Positions 63,522-64,000 of a stretch of DNA of 64,000 nucleotides are shown here, in pieces. Source of the stretch: Chitinophagaceae bacterium UBA7600. Lineage in GTDB: Bacteria; Bacteroidota; Bacteroidia; Chitinophagales; Chitinophagaceae. The notes under the pieces are model-generated. The model was not told the DNA's origin, did no database searches, and saw only the letters and a list, made by a program, of their open reading frames with translations. Position 1 is the stretch's first letter. Each line of letters opens with the position of its first letter. The stretch is taken from contig DLKC01000023.1 of the NCBI GenBank assembly GCA_002478885.1, positions 1 through 64,000 of the forward strand, in the 5' to 3' direction. The position numbers were made by a program, and so were the translations under genes.

Positions 63522-64000
63522 ATGAAATTTCTTTTAACGCTTGCTTTTACCCAGTTACTGTTTACATTTCTACCAGCGCAACCGGGCATGCAACTCTGGT
63601 ATAAACAGCCCGCCGCTGTATGGACCGAAGCCTTGCCCATTGGCAACGGCAGGTTGGGCGCTATGGTTTTTGGGGGCACCAGCAAAGAATTGCTGCAACT
63701 CAATGAAGCGACGCTGTGGGCGGGCGGCCCGGTGCAGACAAACGTGAACCCACAGGCAAAAACCTATTTGCCATTGGTGCGGCAAGCATTGTTCAATAAG
63801 CAATACGACACAGCCGTCGCATTGGTAAAAAAAATGCAGGGCTTGTTTTCAGAGAGCTACCTGCCCATGGCCGATCTGCAGGTCGAGCAGGACTTTGGCA
63901 GCGGGCAAGCGACCAACTACAACCGCACGCTCAACATAAGCGATGCACTCGCCACCACTACATTCACCGCAAATGACGTGGAGTATAAGCGGGAGATTTT
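63522..64000 (+). CDS. Glycoside hydrolase family 95 protein, N-terminal part (runs off the window)
   Basis: The first 159 codons of an exported glycosidase. A signal peptide (MKFLLTLAFTQLLFTFLPAQ) is followed by the start of the GH95 beta domain: LWYKQPAAVWTEALPIGNGRLGAMVFGG, then LQLNEATLWAGGP and SYLPMADLQVEQ. These blocks are characteristic of GH95 alpha-L-fucosidases and alpha-galactosidases acting on plant or mucin glycans. The catalytic acidic residues lie beyond the window. Activity on fucosides is a family inference. Confidence 0.87.
   Translation, partial: MKFLLTLAFTQLLFTFLPAQPGMQLWYKQPAAVWTEALPIGNGRLGAMVFGGTSKELLQLNEATLWAGGPVQTNVNPQAKTYLPLVRQALFNKQYDTAVALVKKMQGLFSESYLPMADLQVEQDFGSGQATNYNRTLNISDALATTTFTANDVEYKREI

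Overview
The window is ordinary chromosomal DNA of a Bacteroidota bacterium, most likely of the family Chitinophagaceae (inferred from gene content and protein style; no rRNA or tRNA gene is present to confirm it). Supporting signs are a fused lpxC/fabZ gene, a PorX-type receiver-PglZ regulator, a C-terminal type 9 secretion (T9SS) sorting signal, a DUF4290 protein, a ClpC with a long linker, the glycine-rich FtsH, and -7 promoter boxes of the Bacteroidota TAnnTTTG type. I see no phage, plasmid, insertion sequence with a transposase, CRISPR array, tRNA or rRNA gene.

Layout. 1-4.9 kb: the 3' end of glutaryl-CoA dehydrogenase, shikimate kinase, a DUF423 membrane protein, a STAS-like protein and clpC. 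5-8.1 kb: a lipoprotein, D-lactate dehydrogenase and a T9SS cargo protein with one CxxCH motif. 8.3-14 kb: a minus-strand lipid A block (lpxD, lpxC/fabZ, lpxA, a lone ABC ATPase) preceded by an HD phosphohydrolase. 14.2-18.9 kb: porX, a DUF4290 protein with an RG-rich tail, a PepSY-like secreted protein, an AcpH-like protein and a DUF2911 protein. 19-23 kb: a large TolB-propeller/beta-barrel protein and an MBL hydrolase. 23.4-27.2 kb: an operon of LUD protein, GGCT-like protein, lpxH, a secreted propeller-like protein and an MscS channel. 27.4-31.4 kb: ftsH, rsfS, birA and a small HELTH protein. 31.5-38.2 kb: an M28 carboxypeptidase and a moxR-DUF58-BatD-like-batA operon. 38.3-41 kb: a membrane protein, histidine kinase and NarL-type regulator. 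41.4-46 kb: rsgA, a gamma-carbonic anhydrase, a class III aminotransferase, an outer-membrane barrel and a LOG-family protein. 46.4-52.3 kb: rpoC without rpoB beside it, and a gene for only the C-terminal half of CarB. 52.6-59.4 kb: a TIGR01777 epimerase, an ABC-2 exporter, an iodotyrosine-deiodinase-like flavoprotein, and pepP-pssA-purS-rsmI. 59.6-64 kb: an acyl-CoA thioesterase, an M16 peptidase and the start of a GH95 glycosidase.

The most unusual feature is an interspersed repeat. Twenty-nine copies (a few degenerate) of a roughly 48-bp unit lie in 21 intergenic loci and in none of the confidently called coding regions. The unit is a 20-bp core (consensus GTACAAGTGTGCGACGCAAC), a variable stretch that is almost always 22-23 nt, and a GCCGGC-like end. 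Two core classes exist: A (GTGTGCGACGCA) and B (GTGAGTGACACA). They differ by a paired, symmetry-preserving change in a small palindrome. Units often stand head to head with the GCCGGC ends outward. All five closely spaced pairs are A plus B, while the three widely spaced pairs are A plus A. This resembles the Y/Z logic of enterobacterial BIMEs or a MITE family, but I do not recognise the sequence.

Other points worth checking are a perfect 20-bp palindrome ending one base before the rpoC start codon, the half-length carB, five tandem octamers ahead of the deiodinase-like gene, and a degenerate metallopeptidase module in the TolB-like giant.
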